Assembly: GCF_002631205.1 (NCBI RefSeq)
Contig: NZ_PDLO01000007.1
Coordinates: forward strand, 1-64,000
DNA: 64,000 bases
Origin: Neolewinella marina
Lineage (GTDB): Bacteria > Bacteroidota > Bacteroidia > Chitinophagales > Saprospiraceae
Direction: 5' to 3'
A program made the position numbers and the translations under genes. Shown here in pieces: positions 63,388 through 64,000 of this stretch (positions are counted from its first letter, which is position 1; the number at the start of each line of letters is the position of its first letter). The notes under the pieces were generated by a model. It did no database searches. It was not told the origin of the DNA and saw only the letters and a list, made by a program, of their open reading frames with translations.

Positions 63388-64000
63388 TTACTTGCCGGTC
63401 ATCGCTTCCAGGCCGGTGAGGGCAACCTGGATGTTCTGGGCCAGCTCGTCGCGGTGGCCCTGCACCAGGGCGTCGCCGGGGCGATTGCCGTTCGACAGCT
63501 GGGTACGGATCTGGGTCAGGTTGGCGCGGGCGGCGGCGCGGACGTCAGCGGCCACCTCCTCGTTCTTCAGCAACTTCGTCACGGCCTCTACGTAGGCGGC
63601 CTGGAGGTTGCGGCCGTAGCTGCTGTTGGTGTTTTCGGCCGTGAAGACGCCGCTGCGGGTGCCTTCCATCAGGTCCATCACCCCGTAGGTTTTGGCGTCG
63701 CGGGCCTTGTTCTCCACCATGCGGTTCAGCCGCTCCTCATCCAAGAGGGTACGGATGGCGTACTCCTGCAGGGAGGCGATCTTTTCGGCTACCCCGGTGG
63801 CGGAGATCCGCTGGAGGATGTCCTCATTGACCAGCCACATGGGCGTCTTGAAGATCTGCTCGTTGACGAACTGTACAGCGGCGGCCTGCTTCTCGCGGCT
63901 CACGGTTTCGTAGACGATCTTGTTCTCGTCGCTGCTCCGCTGCCACTCGTATACGCTGCCTACGTTGTTGGCCACGTGGCCGGTGTAGCGGCGCAGCTGG
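63388..64000 (-). CDS. Zinc-dependent metalloprotease, C-terminal part
   Basis: The gene continues past the window end; 204 C-terminal residues are visible. They match the helical C-terminal region of the large DUF4953/DUF5117-type secreted zinc metalloproteases of Bacteroidota (V-N-E-Q-I-F-K-T-P-M-W-L and Y-V-E-A-V-T-K-L-L). The catalytic HExxH part lies outside the window, so activity cannot be judged. Confidence 0.75.
   Translation of the reverse strand, partial: QLRRYTGHVANNVGSVYEWQRSSDENKIVYETVSREKQAAAVQFVNEQIFKTPMWLVNEDILQRISATGVAEKIASLQEYAIRTLLDEERLNRMVENKARDAKTYGVMDLMEGTRSGVFTAENTNSSYGRNLQAAYVEAVTKLLKNEEVAADVRAAARANLTQIRTQLSNGNRPGDALVQGHRDELAQNIQVALTGLEAMTGK

Overview
The window looks like a chromosomal segment of a GC-rich member of the Bacteroidota, most likely a Saprospiria/Lewinella-like marine bacterium. 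This is an inference from gene content and style: a SusC/SusD pair, LytTR/LytS two-component genes, OMP_b-brl-type outer-membrane barrels with carboxypeptidase-regulatory N-terminal domains, a fused alpha/beta E1 dehydrogenase, a short RpoD of the Bacteroidota type, no Shine-Dalgarno sites, and promoter boxes of the TTTG / TAnnTTTG type. I found no rRNA, tRNA, CRISPR array, phage or IS element. Coding density is high; only one gene-free stretch exceeds 300 bases (24348-24822), and it holds two terminators and a structured RNA candidate.

Layout. 1-9.6 kb: short tandem repeats, isocitrate dehydrogenase (icd), an AI-2E-family permease, a large AsmA/DUF748-like envelope protein, topoisomerase IV/gyrase B-type subunit, a universal stress protein (Usp) and a GNAT-like protein. 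9.8-19.5 kb: a small coiled protein, a BASS-like permease, trpS, a GntP permease, dodecin, an envelope operon (TM2-TPR protein, outer-membrane barrel, Kdo transferase fused to an exported domain), a secreted protein, a TlpA-like lipoprotein thioredoxin and a pseudouridine synthase. 19.6-31 kb: a glycan-utilisation-type locus with SusC, SusD, a terminator, a structured leader with a second terminator, a DUF1593 (Sde182-like) protein, a six-hairpin glycosidase, and a LytTR/LytS pair. 31-39.6 kb: dnaE with an upstream DnaA box, then a four-gene operon (FAH-family hydrolase, RidA, D-threonine-aldolase-like PLP enzyme, M19 dipeptidase) and a second RluA enzyme. 40-50 kb: two tandem paralogous outer-membrane barrels, the second frameshifted, each followed by the same nested palindrome; then purE, glnS, a SUI1 protein, DUF983, rpoD and lpxH. 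50-54 kb: fused E1 dehydrogenase and an App1-type phosphatase.

54-62.6 kb is the most interesting region. A histidine kinase whose PAS domain matches the heme pocket of rhizobial FixL at the ligand His, the Arg 20 residues further on and the Ile/Leu distal pocket is followed after 3 nt by a response regulator in which a receiver is fused directly to a Crp/Fnr-type DNA-binding protein with an E-x-x-T-R recognition helix. Next to it lie four tandem-domain Usp proteins, a beta-CASP metallo-beta-lactamase nuclease, an AhpD-like protein and an orphan lipoprotein. Crp/Fnr-type TGA-N6-TCA sites sit in the divergent usp promoter and upstream of the second usp operon. I read this as an oxygen- or gas-sensing stress regulon in which the FixL-FixJ-FixK cascade is compressed into two proteins. 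The window ends with ribA and the 3' part of a zinc-metalloprotease gene.

Throughout, the window carries short dispersed repeats: 8-nt-period arrays next to stop codons, and an over-represented decamer CGCGGGTGCC.
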